Assembly: GCA_025360525.1 (NCBI GenBank)
Contig: JANYCA010000062.1
Location: 1-51,556, forward strand
DNA: 51,556 bases
Direction of reading: 5' to 3'
From: Chitinophagaceae bacterium
GTDB lineage: Bacteria; Bacteroidota; Bacteroidia; Chitinophagales; Chitinophagaceae
Position numbers and translations under genes: made by a program. Below are positions 25,017 through 35,170 of the stretch, piece by piece. Each line of letters starts with the position of its first letter. Within the stretch, counting starts at the first letter, position 1. The notes under the pieces were generated by a model. The model ran no database searches, was not told where the DNA came from, and was given only the letters and a program-made list of their open reading frames with translations.

Positions 25017-27293
25017 TTATTGATTAGAGTTTTTACCGGATTTGTTTTTATAAAAAAGCAGAATAAGAATGGGTGTAACGGTTAACTCCATAATTAAGGC
25101 AGTAAATAAACAAAGGCTCATTAGCAGGCCGATATAAAATGTACCGCCAAAAGTAGAGGATAACAACGTCATGAATCCGGAAAGCAATACCAGCGTGGTT
25201 ATAATGATAGCCTTACCTGTAGAAAGATAGGTTCGTTTTACCGCATACGGCAACGATAAACCTTTTGAAAGTTCCAGTCGCAATCTGCTTAAAAAGTGTA
25301 TGGTATCATCAACCGCTATCCCAAAGGCAATGGCAAATATTACCGAGGTATCAGCTTTTAGGTTGATATGCAATAAGCCCATAAATGCAGCCATAATAAA
25401 CAGCGGGATAACATTGGGGATAAGGATGATCAAAACAATTCTCCAGCCTTTTAATAATAGTAATGCTATAAATGATATAACAAATGCATCAATAATAATT
25501 CCGGTAATAAGATTGTTGGTTAGTGAATAAGTTACTTTATCAAGCAACACTGCCGAACCTGTTAAATGATAATCAAAAGAATTTGAAAAATTTCCTCTTG
25601 CATAAAAATGATCTATTTTTTCTCTTACTACTTTAAATTCTTTTATCGACATATTGGGCAAACGGCCGCTGATTCTTAACTGGCGAAAGTCTTTTGCCAG
25701 GTAGTGTTGCATTTCGTCTGCAAATTGGGTTTGCTTAATGGCTTCAAAATACCTGTTTATATCCTGTTGGTTTGTTGGCAAAGCATAATTGCTATTCTTG
25801 CCGCCATAGAATGCCTTGTTGGCTCCCCTAAAAAGCGACAAGGGCGAAATAACATAACCTACACCACAACTATCTTTTAGAAAATGTTCAATTTCTTCAA
25901 CCCGTTTTAATGCCGGCAAAATTAAAAATGAGCTGTTAGCAGTTTTCATTTTTAAGGAAAGCTCAAAAGGACGGGTGCCTGCAAAGTCCTTTTCCATAAA
26001 GGTATAATCATCCAGTATGGGATTGTTTTTTGGTATCTCCTGTAATAGACTGGAATTGATTTCAATCTTCTTAATGTAGTACACAGATACCAGCACTATC
26101 GCCGCAAAAATCCCTAACATCAGGTATTTGTTTTTTATTATAGTTTTAAATGCAAGCGCCAGAAAATTGTTCCACCGGTGTTCGGCAGTTTTTCTGTAAA
26201 CCACTTTTGGTACCGGTGAAAATAAATAAAACGCATAGAGGGAAAACATGGTAATGCCAAAGGCAATAAATAGTCCGATGCCTGCAAAAAAGCCAAAGTT
26301 TCTGATAGGTATAATATTGGTAATGCCTAATGTAAAAAAACCGGTAGCTACTGTACAGCAGGTGTAAAAAGTGGCAAGTCCTATTTCCCGGTATGTTTTA
26401 TTTAACGCATCTTTTTTGGATAGCCCGGTTCTGAGATTTTCAATATAATGGGTTGAAATATGAATGATGTCGGACATGCAGATGACTGCAAGTATGGGTG
26501 GCAAAAGGCTCGAAATAATATCAAGTTTATTGCCGGTTGCTGCAATTATCGCAAGTGTCCACACAATGGATACTGCTATAATTAATAGCGGAACAATAAT
26601 GGTTTTTACAGATCGGAATAACAGGTAAAGAAACAGGCTGATAAATAGCAGTGAAAGGGAGAGGTAGGTCTGAAAGTTTTTTTCAATTTCGTTGATGTAA
26701 ACTCTTTCTACACGAATTTTAGCGGTAATATGTGTTTCATCAAATTGTAGTTCATTTATTTTATTACGGATAGCATTTAGTATGAAATCTTTCTGGTCAT
26801 CTCTTAAGTGTTGTTCATTGAATGCCGCAATGGCAATGGATTTTCCATCTTTGGATACCAGCAGGTCCCGATACTCTTTCGACTCAAATACATAAACAGA
26901 ATCTGCCAAATATGATTCCGGCTGCGCTATATGTATCAACGGCCTGGCATTGATTTCGTTTTTTTTGTAAAAGAAGCTGTTGGCTGTTGTTAAGGAATAT
27001 ACCTTGGTAATATGATCCAGCTTTTTTACAAAGTTGGTAAGGCTGTCGGTTTTTACCAGGAAGTCTTGTTGGAATATTCCCTTCTTGTTTTTTAATCCTA
27101 TAAAAATAAATTCATCATCAATTTCAGAGCGAAATTGTTGTTGAAAATCCTGGAAAAATATAAGGTCACTATCACCGGAGGGAAACAGGTTTTCGATATT
27201 GAATTCAAATTTTAAAGAGCGCAGGGGGATTAAACTTACAATCGTTGTCAGCAGAATGACCCCTAAGGCAAGCCAGCTTTTTTTTTCATTCAT
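25017..27293 (-). CDS. MMPL/RND superfamily lipid-type exporter
   Basis: 758 residues. It has two copies of the MMPL layout: a helix (about 7-25), a periplasmic loop domain (about 30-205), then five helices (about 210-370), and again a helix, loop and five helices to about 750. The second half shows AIAFGIAVDDTIHFLSRL, and the first SDIIHISTHYIE, the charged helix-4 positions used for proton coupling. Such proteins move hydrophobic lipids, hopanoids or pigments between membranes (HpnN-like). No adaptor or TolC partner is adjacent. It follows the U32-type gene by 40 nt, so the two are probably co-transcribed. The substrate is unknown. Confidence 0.85.
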   Translation of the reverse strand: MNEKKSWLALGVILLTTIVSLIPLRSLKFEFNIENLFPSGDSDLIFFQDFQQQFRSEIDDEFIFIGLKNKKGIFQQDFLVKTDSLTNFVKKLDHITKVYSLTTANSFFYKKNEINARPLIHIAQPESYLADSVYVFESKEYRDLLVSKDGKSIAIAAFNEQHLRDDQKDFILNAIRNKINELQFDETHITAKIRVERVYINEIEKNFQTYLSLSLLFISLFLYLLFRSVKTIIVPLLIIAVSIVWTLAIIAATGNKLDIISSLLPPILAVICMSDIIHISTHYIENLRTGLSKKDALNKTYREIGLATFYTCCTVATGFFTLGITNIIPIRNFGFFAGIGLFIAFGITMFSLYAFYLFSPVPKVVYRKTAEHRWNNFLALAFKTIIKNKYLMLGIFAAIVLVSVYYIKKIEINSSLLQEIPKNNPILDDYTFMEKDFAGTRPFELSLKMKTANSSFLILPALKRVEEIEHFLKDSCGVGYVISPLSLFRGANKAFYGGKNSNYALPTNQQDINRYFEAIKQTQFADEMQHYLAKDFRQLRISGRLPNMSIKEFKVVREKIDHFYARGNFSNSFDYHLTGSAVLLDKVTYSLTNNLITGIIIDAFVISFIALLLLKGWRIVLIILIPNVIPLFIMAAFMGLLHINLKADTSVIFAIAFGIAVDDTIHFLSRLRLELSKGLSLPYAVKRTYLSTGKAIIITTLVLLSGFMTLLSSTFGGTFYIGLLMSLCLFTALIMELTVTPILILLFYKNKSGKNSNQ

Positions 27294-27333
27294 TCGTCTG
27301 TATAATTATTTAAATTAATGGGCGGAAGCCGGC

Positions 27334-28542
27334 TTAAAAAAAATCTCCTTTAATCATCATGGATTTTGTTTCTCTTAATGATTCCATTGCTTTTTCATGT
27401 TCTTCTATCGGCACAAGATAGCTTACCGCCTTCTCTGCAAATTTGTTGCAATAGTTACATTCGTTGCAATCCCTATGGCAATTTCCTTTGTGAAAAAAAT
27501 CCATAACCCCATCCAGCTTTTTATTGTTGATATACAAATCAAAACTCTCGTTGAATGCTTTTTCATCTCTCAGTACATTCAATTGGTTTACCAGTTTATG
27601 TGCTTTAAAAAGATTTATTTTAGAAGGCTGCAACAGGTACTTGAGGCCTTTCCAGTAATATTTATCATCGTTGTAAATGATGTATTTGGATAGTCCGTGA
27701 ATGAGGTCCATCATATTTCCATCATAGGTTCTTTTTGTATAGGCAGATACAATCCTGGCAAGCGCTTCGGTTGTCATGCTTCTTTCCACCAGTTTAATAT
27801 TATCTACACCGGCTGTTTCATAATAATGAAGATCTTTGGGCCGGATAAAAGCAGACTTTAATATCTCAACAGGGTTCGACAGCAATTTTTCTGCACAGGA
27901 AAATAAATAATAGTCGAAACTAAAATTATCATTTACATGATTTTTTTGAGAAGCATGGGCATTGTAGTTGGCATGCAGTGTAACCATCGGGCATTTATTC
28001 ATGCACATCAGGTTGGCAATTGTCTGAATTTTGCAGGTTGTTTTTTCCTTGATCTTTTTTATTTCCTCAAAATTTTTATTAAGATCTACATAGGAAATAT
28101 TAATCTTATCAGCTCCCAGATTTTCCCAGTAACGTGCTTTTTCAAAGCCATCAATTCTTACCTGAACCGATGCTGAAATGGAAAATTGTGGGTAATTCTT
28201 TTTTATAATCTCCATTACCATTGGCAGAGAAACGGAAATGCCATCTACATTTATTTCCGCCAGCCAGTCCAGTGTTTTACGGATATCCCGATATCCTTTT
28301 TTTGTAATTTCCAGGTTATCGAAACAGGTTCCGTTGAGCAGATAATTAAATTTTAAATCCCTTTTATGGGCTTCATCTACAAATTCTTTTACCTTTCCCC
28401 GCTTTACTTCGGGTAAGGTAAGGGTTGGTCTGCCACCACCAATAAGCCCAACATAAAGCTTACCGTAAATTTCCTCTGTTTCGGAAAAATCGATTTTTTC
28501 AAAGTAATCATCTTCCCAATTCACTGGTATGGTTAGCTTCAT
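27334..28542 (-). CDS. peptidase U32-like (UbiU/UbiV-type) iron-sulfur protein
   Basis: 402 residues from ATG 28542. The frame is open to 28599, but the U32-like fold begins at MKLTIPVNW. A TIM-barrel-like region has EEIYGKL, FNYLLNGTC, GISVSLP and LGADKINISY, then NLMCMNKCP (Cys180, Cys184) and a further Cys216. A tail carries CX3CX2CX2C (Cys355, 359, 362, 365) in GNCHRDCNECNYC. U32 proteins of the UbiU/UbiV/TrhP/RlhA kind are not proteases but iron-sulfur enzymes linked to oxygen-independent hydroxylation of quinones or RNA. The cysteine clusters here agree with Fe-S binding. Assignment rests on motif resemblance only. It heads a pair with an MMPL exporter, suggesting it modifies a lipid that the exporter moves. 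Confidence 0.62.
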   Translation of the reverse strand: MKLTIPVNWEDDYFEKIDFSETEEIYGKLYVGLIGGGRPTLTLPEVKRGKVKEFVDEAHKRDLKFNYLLNGTCFDNLEITKKGYRDIRKTLDWLAEINVDGISVSLPMVMEIIKKNYPQFSISASVQVRIDGFEKARYWENLGADKINISYVDLNKNFEEIKKIKEKTTCKIQTIANLMCMNKCPMVTLHANYNAHASQKNHVNDNFSFDYYLFSCAEKLLSNPVEILKSAFIRPKDLHYYETAGVDNIKLVERSMTTEALARIVSAYTKRTYDGNMMDLIHGLSKYIIYNDDKYYWKGLKYLLQPSKINLFKAHKLVNQLNVLRDEKAFNESFDLYINNKKLDGVMDFFHKGNCHRDCNECNYCNKFAEKAVSYLVPIEEHEKAMESLRETKSMMIKGDFF

Positions 28543-28827
28543 TGATGTTGATGCTTTTAAAGTTGAAAATTGCTTTGGTGTAAAAAATTTCTGCAACACC
28601 GGGCAAATTATTTTCGCTTTTATTGAATTGACATTATTCGTGATATTTTCAATATCATTTTATTTAGAGTACCTGCAAGGTATTTAGTCAATGAAAATAT
28701 TTTTATGATAAACATCAAATCTATTAATGAGAAGCGTCATATAATAGATTTAAGCAGGATAGTGATATGATAGAACATAACAGCAATAAGCTTACAGAAA
28801 TACAATTTAAAATCAGTTTAGCATTTA

Positions 28828-29967
28828 TTAGTCTTCCGCCACATTCTTCATAGCTGATAAAACTGCAAATGCATTTTTTATAACAACCTGTTTGTTTATC
28901 AAAGAGTCGCTGGTTGTGATAATTTCTATCCACCCGTTATTGCGTTTTCCGGTTGTTACGGGCACGGATTCAAACTGGTTTTTATTTTTTTCAATAAATA
29001 CCCACTCTTTATTTTCGTAGCGCACTACTGCATCTTCCGGCAGGGCTTTTACAATACTGTTGGAAAGATGTACGGTGGCATTGATATACATCCCTGGCTT
29101 AAGGTTCCCGGGGAGAGTTTCAAAATGACAATGTATGGTACCACTCCTGTTTTCATCAATATTTTTGGTAACCAGAATTACTTCGGCCTCATATTTTTTA
29201 TCAGGTTCATCAACAAAATAAATTTCAACTTTTTGCCCCTGTTTTATTTTGTTTAGGTCTTTTTCAAATACCGTTAAAGCTGCATGCAAATCGGTTGGAT
29301 TGATTAGTTCAAACAGCACATCCTGTGGTTGTACATACTTGCCAATGTTTACATTTACTTTAGAAACAAAGCCATTGATGGGAGAGGGAATACTTACCAT
29401 TCTTGATATGGAATTGCCTGAAAGTTTATCTGGATTGATATTGATTAACCGAAGTTTTTCGCCCAGGCCCAGCACCTGCAATTTGGTGTTTTCATAGTCG
29501 GATTGTGCCTGCTGAAATATTTTATCTGCAGCGGTTTTTGTTTCGTTCAATGATTTTTGGCGCTCATACTCCAGCCTAGAAAAATTGAGTTTTGATTTTG
29601 CCATCAGGTAATCCTGCTGTAGTTGAACCAATGCCTGGTCTTCAATAATGCCAATGCTTTCACCTTTAAAAATGTGCATACCCGGAAGTAGTTTGGTAGA
29701 TTTTAAATAACCTCCCAGTGGGAAACTGATAGAGACAATATTTTGCGGAGGCACATCCACCATGCCATTCAGCTGAAGGGTTTCGCTGATAGTCTGGTCA
29801 GAAAATCTACCCACTACTACAGTTGCATTTTTCATTTGCAAGTATGTTAGTGTTACCAATGTGGTTGATGCTGTAACTTCCAACGCTGCTATTTTTTCTG
29901 TTTTGGAAGAACAGGAATTGATGGTGAAAACCAGCAAACCTGTAAATGCTATTAATAAACGGTTCAT
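28828..29967 (-). CDS. RND efflux periplasmic adaptor lipoprotein, CzcB/CusB type
   Basis: 379 residues. The lipobox INSC puts the lipid on Cys19. It shows the adaptor order: beta-barrel/lipoyl strands (SISFPLGGYLKSTKLLPGMHIFKGE), an alpha-helical hairpin (about 115-170, coiled coil), the second lipoyl half (IPSPINGFVSKVNVNIGKYVQ), then the beta-barrel and membrane-proximal domains. Neither a His-rich N-terminus nor a CusB-type methionine triad is evident, which fits a divalent-metal rather than a copper pump. It starts 13 nt after the fused RND-OMF gene on the same strand and would bridge pump and outer-membrane channel in the periplasm. Confidence 0.88.
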   Translation of the reverse strand: MNRLLIAFTGLLVFTINSCSSKTEKIAALEVTASTTLVTLTYLQMKNATVVVGRFSDQTISETLQLNGMVDVPPQNIVSISFPLGGYLKSTKLLPGMHIFKGESIGIIEDQALVQLQQDYLMAKSKLNFSRLEYERQKSLNETKTAADKIFQQAQSDYENTKLQVLGLGEKLRLININPDKLSGNSISRMVSIPSPINGFVSKVNVNIGKYVQPQDVLFELINPTDLHAALTVFEKDLNKIKQGQKVEIYFVDEPDKKYEAEVILVTKNIDENRSGTIHCHFETLPGNLKPGMYINATVHLSNSIVKALPEDAVVRYENKEWVFIEKNKNQFESVPVTTGKRNNGWIEIITTSDSLINKQVVIKNAFAVLSAMKNVAED

Positions 29968-29980
29968 ATTTTTTATTTAA

Positions 29981-32900
29981 TTATTTTGATAGATAATAAC
30001 CTAATTGAATAACTGATTGATTAAAATTTTTGAGTGCATCCAAATGTCCTAACCGGATGTTGATTACCTGGTTCATCAGCAAACCCCATTGGAGGTAGTC
30101 GATGGCACCTTTTTCGAGACTCAGTTGGGCACTGCCGGCAATTGTATTAGCTTGCTGTATGCCGGTAGTTTCAAAATAACGTAGTGCAGCTGTTGTTTTT
30201 TCAAAAGCCGCTGCCCATTGATTTAGTTCACTGCTTAGTTGCTGTTTACTTTGCGCTACATTCAGTGTGGCGATGGCTTCATTTATTTGTGCTGCTTTTA
30301 TTTTACTCCTGGTCGATTTGTTGAAGATGGGTATTGCAATACCCGCCTGCACACTATTAAACCGGTTGCCTGCACTGAATAACTGCTGGTTAACACCATC
30401 CTTGCTTTGCCAACCGGTAAAGGACTGGTTCGTATAGCCAAGCATCAGCTCCGGACTAAGTTTATTTTTCTCTAAATCGGTTGAGGAGGCAGCTATTACA
30501 GTTTGTTGTTGCAGCCATTTTAATGCAGGATGGTTATTCAACATTGCAGTGTCGGCAATTGCAATATCATCCATTTTTGCAACTGTATATTCCGGTAACA
30601 GCAACGAATCCGTATTGAGCAGGTATTGCATTTTTTGCTGTTCCATTTTAAGATCGGCGGCTATTTGTTGCTGCTGTAAAATAATTTGCTGCAGCTGTGC
30701 ATCGGCCGTGGTTTTTTCCAGGATATTTGCTTCACCGGCCTTCAGTTTTCTATCGGCAGCCGCAGCATATTTACTGTATAAAGTATCGAGGCTTTTCAGC
30801 AGTTTATCTCTTTCCAGTAAATCTACCATGGTATAAAACACCAATTTTATTTCCCTGCTTAATTCCTGTTCTTTCAGCAGTAATAAATTTTGTACCGAAG
30901 CTTCATTGGCTTTGTAATAAATAGCCTGGCGTTTATAAATTACCGGCATTGCAAATCCTTGCGAAATGGAAAAGCGGCTGTCGGTATTAAAGCTATTCAC
31001 CTTGCCATAATCTGCCAGAAACTGGGTTTTGGGTAGCTCATAGGTACTCACCTGCAACTGTTTCCAGTAGTCCGCTTGCTTGGCAGTATTTTGCAGATGG
31101 AGATTTTTTTGCCTGCCTGCTGCAATCATTTTATCCAGTTGCATTGTTACCGGAGTTGTTTGTGTAAAGCTTGTTGCTGACGTTAAAACTGCAATTAAAA
31201 CCAATACCGCTGTAACAACATGCTTCTTTCGTTTTTTCCGGGGGGGTATATTATCGAACCATACATACAATACAGGCAACACCAGTAAGGTAAGTAAGGT
31301 TGCAGAAAGCAATCCACCAATTACCACTGTTGCTAATGGACGCTGAACTTCTGCGCCTGCACCATCGCTTAAAGCCATGGGTAAAAATCCCAGCGCAGCC
31401 ACCGCAGCCGTCATCAACACTGGCCGCAACCGTATCCTGGTGCCCTGTAACACTACCTGTTTTATGTCGGCAACACCTTCTGCTTTAAGACGGTTAAATT
31501 CTGCTATCAACACAATGCCGTTTAATACCGCCACGCCAAATAAGGCAATAAAACCAACGCCTGCAGAAATACTAAAAGGCATGCCCCTTGTCATCAGCGC
31601 AAATATGCCACCGATGGCGGATAAAGGAATGGCAGAGAAAATAAGTAAACCGTATTTTAAGGAGCCAAAAGCAAAATAGAGCATCAGCAATATTAAAAAC
31701 AATGCCAACGGAACGGCAACTGATAACCTTGCTTTGGCTTCCACCAAATTCTGAAACTGTCCACCGTATTTTACAAAATACCCCGGTGGAAATTTTATTT
31801 TTTCATCTATTTTTACTTGCAATTCTTTTACAATAGTTTGTACATCTACACCCCGTACATTAAACCCTACAATAATTCTGCGCTTGGCATCTTCCCGTTG
31901 TATTTGGTTAGGCCCTTCTTTTATTTCTACTGTTGCCAGCTGGTTCAATGGAACCTGTTTGCCGGAAGGTGTTGGTATCAGCAGGTTTTGTACGTCGGGT
32001 AAATCTTTTCGCAGGCTGGATTGAATGCGGACAACGAGATCGAACCGGCGCTCATTTTCGTAAATCATTCCGGCACTTTCACCGGCAAAAGCTGTGCGTA
32101 CAATTTTGTTTACATCGCCAATGGTAAGCCTGAATAAGGCAATGGCATCCCGGTTGTAAGAAATAACAATTTGGGGTAAACCGGTTACCGTTTCAATATA
32201 CAAATCTTTGGCACCTTTGACTGTTGAAATTATATCGCCCAGTTTTTTGGAATAGGCAGCGAGTGTATCAAGATCTTCCCCAAATATTTTACATACAACA
32301 TCCTGCCTTGCGCCTGTCATCAATTCATTAAACCTCATTTGCACCGGGTATTGAAAGCCAGCTGTAATACCGGGCACCTGTTGCAATGCCACACTCATTT
32401 TGTTAGCGAGTTCATCAAATGTTTTGGCTGATGTCCATTCTTTTTTTTCTTTTAAAATTACCATCATATCTGCAGCATCTACTGGCATGGGATCGGTAGG
32501 TATTTCGCCACTACCTATTTTGGTAACCACTTTCTCCACTTCTGGAAAATTCTTTAACAGGATACCAGCCGTCTTTTGGGTGGCATCAATGGTGGTAGTG
32601 AGGGAACTACCTGTAAGCACCCTGGTGTCAATTGCAAAATCTCCCTCTTCTAATTTTGGTATAAACTCACCACCCATAAAGCCCATCACAATCATTGCAG
32701 CAATAAACAATCCTACGGAAATTGATACAATTGTTTTGGGGTATTTAAGTGCATTTAATAAAGCCGGCTGGTATTTTTTTTGCAGCCATTCCATCATCGT
32801 ATCTGCCCAGGTAGCTTTGTGTTTTATTTTTTTACTCAGTGCCAGGGAAGCAATCATCGGCACATAGGTAAGCGATAAAATAAAGGCACCGATCAATGCA

Positions 32901-34357
32901 AATGAAACCGTTTGGGCCATGGGTTTAAACATCTTTCCTTCAATGCCTACCAACGATAATATGGGCAGGTAAACGATCAGGATAATGATTTGTCCAAACA
33001 CGGCAGATCCCATCATTTTACCTGCAGATTCTTCCACTGTTTTATTCATGGTTTCCTGTGCCAGTACCTGCGTTGCTGCCGCAGTTTTATGGTAATAGAG
33101 CCGGTGCATTACCGCCTCAACGATAATTACTGCGCCATCTATTATTAACCCAAAATCCAGTGCCCCCAGGCTCATGAGGTTGCCGCTAACTCCAAACAAA
33201 TTCATGAGTATTATCGCAAAGAGCATGGCAAGTGGAATAACAGATGCAACAATTAATCCGGCCCGTACATTGCCTAAAAAAAGAACCAAAACGAATATTA
33301 CTATCAGCGCACCTTCCAGCAGGTTTTTTTCTACTGTGCTGATGGCATTATTTACCATCTTTGTTCTGTCAAGGAACGGTTCAATTTTAACGCCTTCGGG
33401 TAAATTTTTTTCAATTTGTTCAATACGTTCTTTTACAGCTTTAATTACCTTAGAAGAGTTTTGCCCTTTCAACATCATCACCACTGCACCTGCAACTTCA
33501 CCCTCGTCATTAAAGCACATTGCACCATACCTGTTTCCATGTCCTATTCTTACTTCGGCAATGTCTTTTACAAAAACTGGTATTCCAGTAGCAGTATTTT
33601 TTACAATAATTTTCGAAATATCCTCCAGGTTTCCTGCCAGTCCTTCGCTGCGGATAAATAAAATATTGGGCCCTTTTTCTATGTACGATCCGCCTGTGTT
33701 TTGGTTGTTTTGTTGCAGCGCTGTAAATACATCGCCAATGGTTACCTGCAGGCTTTGCAGTTTGGATGGGTTAACAGCCACTTCATATTGTTTGAGATAA
33801 CCGCCAAAGCTGCTAACATCTGCCACACCCGGGGTGCCCAGCAGTTGCCTGCGAACTACCCAATCCTGGATAGTTCTTAACTCAATAGCCGTATATTTTT
33901 GTTCGTACCCTTTTTTGGGGCGGACAGCATATTGGAAAATTTCACCAAGACCGGTGGTAACAGGCGCCAGTTCAGGATTCCCGGCATCTGGTGGAATTTG
34001 TGTTCGTACCTGTTGCAACCGTTCCGACACCTGTTGCCTTGCCCAGTATACATCTGTTGCATCATTAAAAACAATGGTAACCAGCGACAGTCCAAAGCGT
34101 GAAAAGGATCGGATTTCGATGATACCCGGAATATTTGAATTGACCTGCTCAATAGGAAAAGTAATCAGCCGTTCAATTTCCGGTGCAGCCAGCGAAGGTG
34201 AAACGGTTATTACCTGAACCTGGTTATTGGTAATATCCGGCACTGCATCAATGGGTAATTGGGTGGCAGCATACACACCACCCAATACCAATGCCAGCGT
34301 AAATATCCCGATGATCAATTTGTTCCGCACACTAAAGCGGATTATATGTTGTAGCAT
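29981..34357 (-). CDS. CzcA-type heavy-metal RND pump fused to a TolC/CzcC-like outer-membrane factor
   Basis: 1458 residues. Residues 1 to about 1040 are a full HME-RND pump: helix 1 (KLIIGIFTLALVLGG), LPIDAVPDITNNQVQV, twelve membrane segments, and the family's helix-4 motif DFGLIIDGAVIIVE near residues 400-413. That motif is of the DFGx3DGAx3VE kind associated with Zn/Co/Cd/Ni export. After a Lys/Arg-rich segment (PPRKKRKKH) and an extra hydrophobic helix (about 1047-1065), residues about 1070-1458 form a TolC-like outer-membrane-factor domain with long heptad-rich helices (LREIKLVFY-type pattern, LQQQQIAADLKMEQQKM). Ordinary CzcA proteins stop near 1040. Thus pump and channel are one polypeptide, as in some other Bacteroidota. 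The adaptor gene follows by 13 nt. Confidence 0.92.
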   Translation of the reverse strand: MLQHIIRFSVRNKLIIGIFTLALVLGGVYAATQLPIDAVPDITNNQVQVITVSPSLAAPEIERLITFPIEQVNSNIPGIIEIRSFSRFGLSLVTIVFNDATDVYWARQQVSERLQQVRTQIPPDAGNPELAPVTTGLGEIFQYAVRPKKGYEQKYTAIELRTIQDWVVRRQLLGTPGVADVSSFGGYLKQYEVAVNPSKLQSLQVTIGDVFTALQQNNQNTGGSYIEKGPNILFIRSEGLAGNLEDISKIIVKNTATGIPVFVKDIAEVRIGHGNRYGAMCFNDEGEVAGAVVMMLKGQNSSKVIKAVKERIEQIEKNLPEGVKIEPFLDRTKMVNNAISTVEKNLLEGALIVIFVLVLFLGNVRAGLIVASVIPLAMLFAIILMNLFGVSGNLMSLGALDFGLIIDGAVIIVEAVMHRLYYHKTAAATQVLAQETMNKTVEESAGKMMGSAVFGQIIILIVYLPILSLVGIEGKMFKPMAQTVSFALIGAFILSLTYVPMIASLALSKKIKHKATWADTMMEWLQKKYQPALLNALKYPKTIVSISVGLFIAAMIVMGFMGGEFIPKLEEGDFAIDTRVLTGSSLTTTIDATQKTAGILLKNFPEVEKVVTKIGSGEIPTDPMPVDAADMMVILKEKKEWTSAKTFDELANKMSVALQQVPGITAGFQYPVQMRFNELMTGARQDVVCKIFGEDLDTLAAYSKKLGDIISTVKGAKDLYIETVTGLPQIVISYNRDAIALFRLTIGDVNKIVRTAFAGESAGMIYENERRFDLVVRIQSSLRKDLPDVQNLLIPTPSGKQVPLNQLATVEIKEGPNQIQREDAKRRIIVGFNVRGVDVQTIVKELQVKIDEKIKFPPGYFVKYGGQFQNLVEAKARLSVAVPLALFLILLMLYFAFGSLKYGLLIFSAIPLSAIGGIFALMTRGMPFSISAGVGFIALFGVAVLNGIVLIAEFNRLKAEGVADIKQVVLQGTRIRLRPVLMTAAVAALGFLPMALSDGAGAEVQRPLATVVIGGLLSATLLTLLVLPVLYVWFDNIPPRKKRKKHVVTAVLVLIAVLTSATSFTQTTPVTMQLDKMIAAGRQKNLHLQNTAKQADYWKQLQVSTYELPKTQFLADYGKVNSFNTDSRFSISQGFAMPVIYKRQAIYYKANEASVQNLLLLKEQELSREIKLVFYTMVDLLERDKLLKSLDTLYSKYAAAADRKLKAGEANILEKTTADAQLQQIILQQQQIAADLKMEQQKMQYLLNTDSLLLPEYTVAKMDDIAIADTAMLNNHPALKWLQQQTVIAASSTDLEKNKLSPELMLGYTNQSFTGWQSKDGVNQQLFSAGNRFNSVQAGIAIPIFNKSTRSKIKAAQINEAIATLNVAQSKQQLSSELNQWAAAFEKTTAALRYFETTGIQQANTIAGSAQLSLEKGAIDYLQWGLLMNQVINIRLGHLDALKNFNQSVIQLGYYLSK

Positions 34358-34656
34358 AAATAAAATTGCTTAATTAAATATGAAATAAACCTGGCGGCTA
34401 TTATCCGAAAGGCAATAGTTATTGGTAAGTAATGCACACAAAAAAACTGTATTACACCAATAAGGGGTGAGCTTTTTTTATTTGAACAAGTTAGTAATTA
34501 AAACGAGCCTTTTATGTCCATGTTTATGCAATAGCATAAGTCGCCTTACGCAATACCCAACGGGGTTGTTATTGCAATTGTTGCAGCTGGAAAAATGCAT
34601 GGCATTTTAACCAACAAACGCACATATTCATTTAAATAGAAAAAAGCGGTGATCAT
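34358..34656. other. gene-free stretch inside the metal-efflux operon
   Basis: Separates the small His-containing protein gene from the RND pump gene, both on the complementary strand. I see no convincing hairpin, -7 box or ORF, so it may simply be a long untranslated spacer or hold a weak internal promoter. Confidence 0.45.
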
Positions 34657-35040
34657 TTAAACCCGGGGAGGCTGAAAGATATTACATCCAAACTCCGAAG
34701 AAATAAAGCGATCGTTGGTATGTAAAAAATCGTTGGAAATAATAAACACAATGGGAGATAAAGTAGTTGTTTGCACGTCAGGCATCAAAACGGGAACTAC
34801 AGATAAAGCAAACGCTGAAATTGATTTAAAAGGTAACTGCATATCACGGTCATAGTCTTTGTCCATCGGACTTCCGTGTAAATAATGGATGGATAAAAAA
34901 TGAAAGAAGCTGATGTTTTTATCTTCCATTTTATGTTCTGCAAAATGCTGAAATACAACTGGTAATTTAAGCATTTGCCGGGCCTCTGTTACCGAGAACA
35001 GATAGATTGTCAGGAAAAATATGGTGGTAATTTTTTTCAA
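34657..35040 (-). CDS. small exported His-containing protein at head of metal-efflux operon
   Basis: 127 residues. A signal peptide (MKKITTIFFLTIYLFSVTEA) is followed by a segment rich in His, Asp and Glu: FQHFAEHKMEDKNISFF and FLSIHYLHGSPMDKDYDRDMQLP (quoted in parts: HFAEHKMED, HYLHGSPMDKDYDRD). The rest is hydrophobic beta-like with DVQTTTLSP. I have seen similar small ORFs ahead of CzcA/CusA operons in Bacteroidota. The family has no assigned function that I can name. The histidines suggest periplasmic metal binding or sensing. A good -7 box lies 8 nt before the start on the same strand. Confidence 0.7.
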   Translation of the reverse strand: MKKITTIFFLTIYLFSVTEARQMLKLPVVFQHFAEHKMEDKNISFFHFLSIHYLHGSPMDKDYDRDMQLPFKSISAFALSVVPVLMPDVQTTTLSPIVFIISNDFLHTNDRFISSEFGCNIFQPPRV

Positions 35041-35047
35041 TCTGCCA

Positions 35048-35055
35048 CAAAAGTA
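35048..35055 (-). promoter_or_regulatory. -7 box for the metal-efflux operon
   Basis: The complementary strand reads TACTTTTG, a TAnnTTTG match, ending 7 nt before the ATG at 35040. The transcript would be nearly leaderless. Confidence 0.45.
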
Positions 35056-35170
35056 AGGGTATAATTTTTATGGTTTCGCATTTCATTAAAAGAGGACACC
35101 GCCCACGGCGGACGCTCCGGTTGGTGTTCCACCATAACTGTTCAAAAGAATTCTATGTTTACAAAAACTA

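Noticed and set aside
33174..33800. 208-residue ORF antisense to the RND pump, and similar long antisense ORFs
   Set aside because: Composition mirrors the reverse complement of membrane helices. The opposite frame has clear family motifs, so these are shadows.
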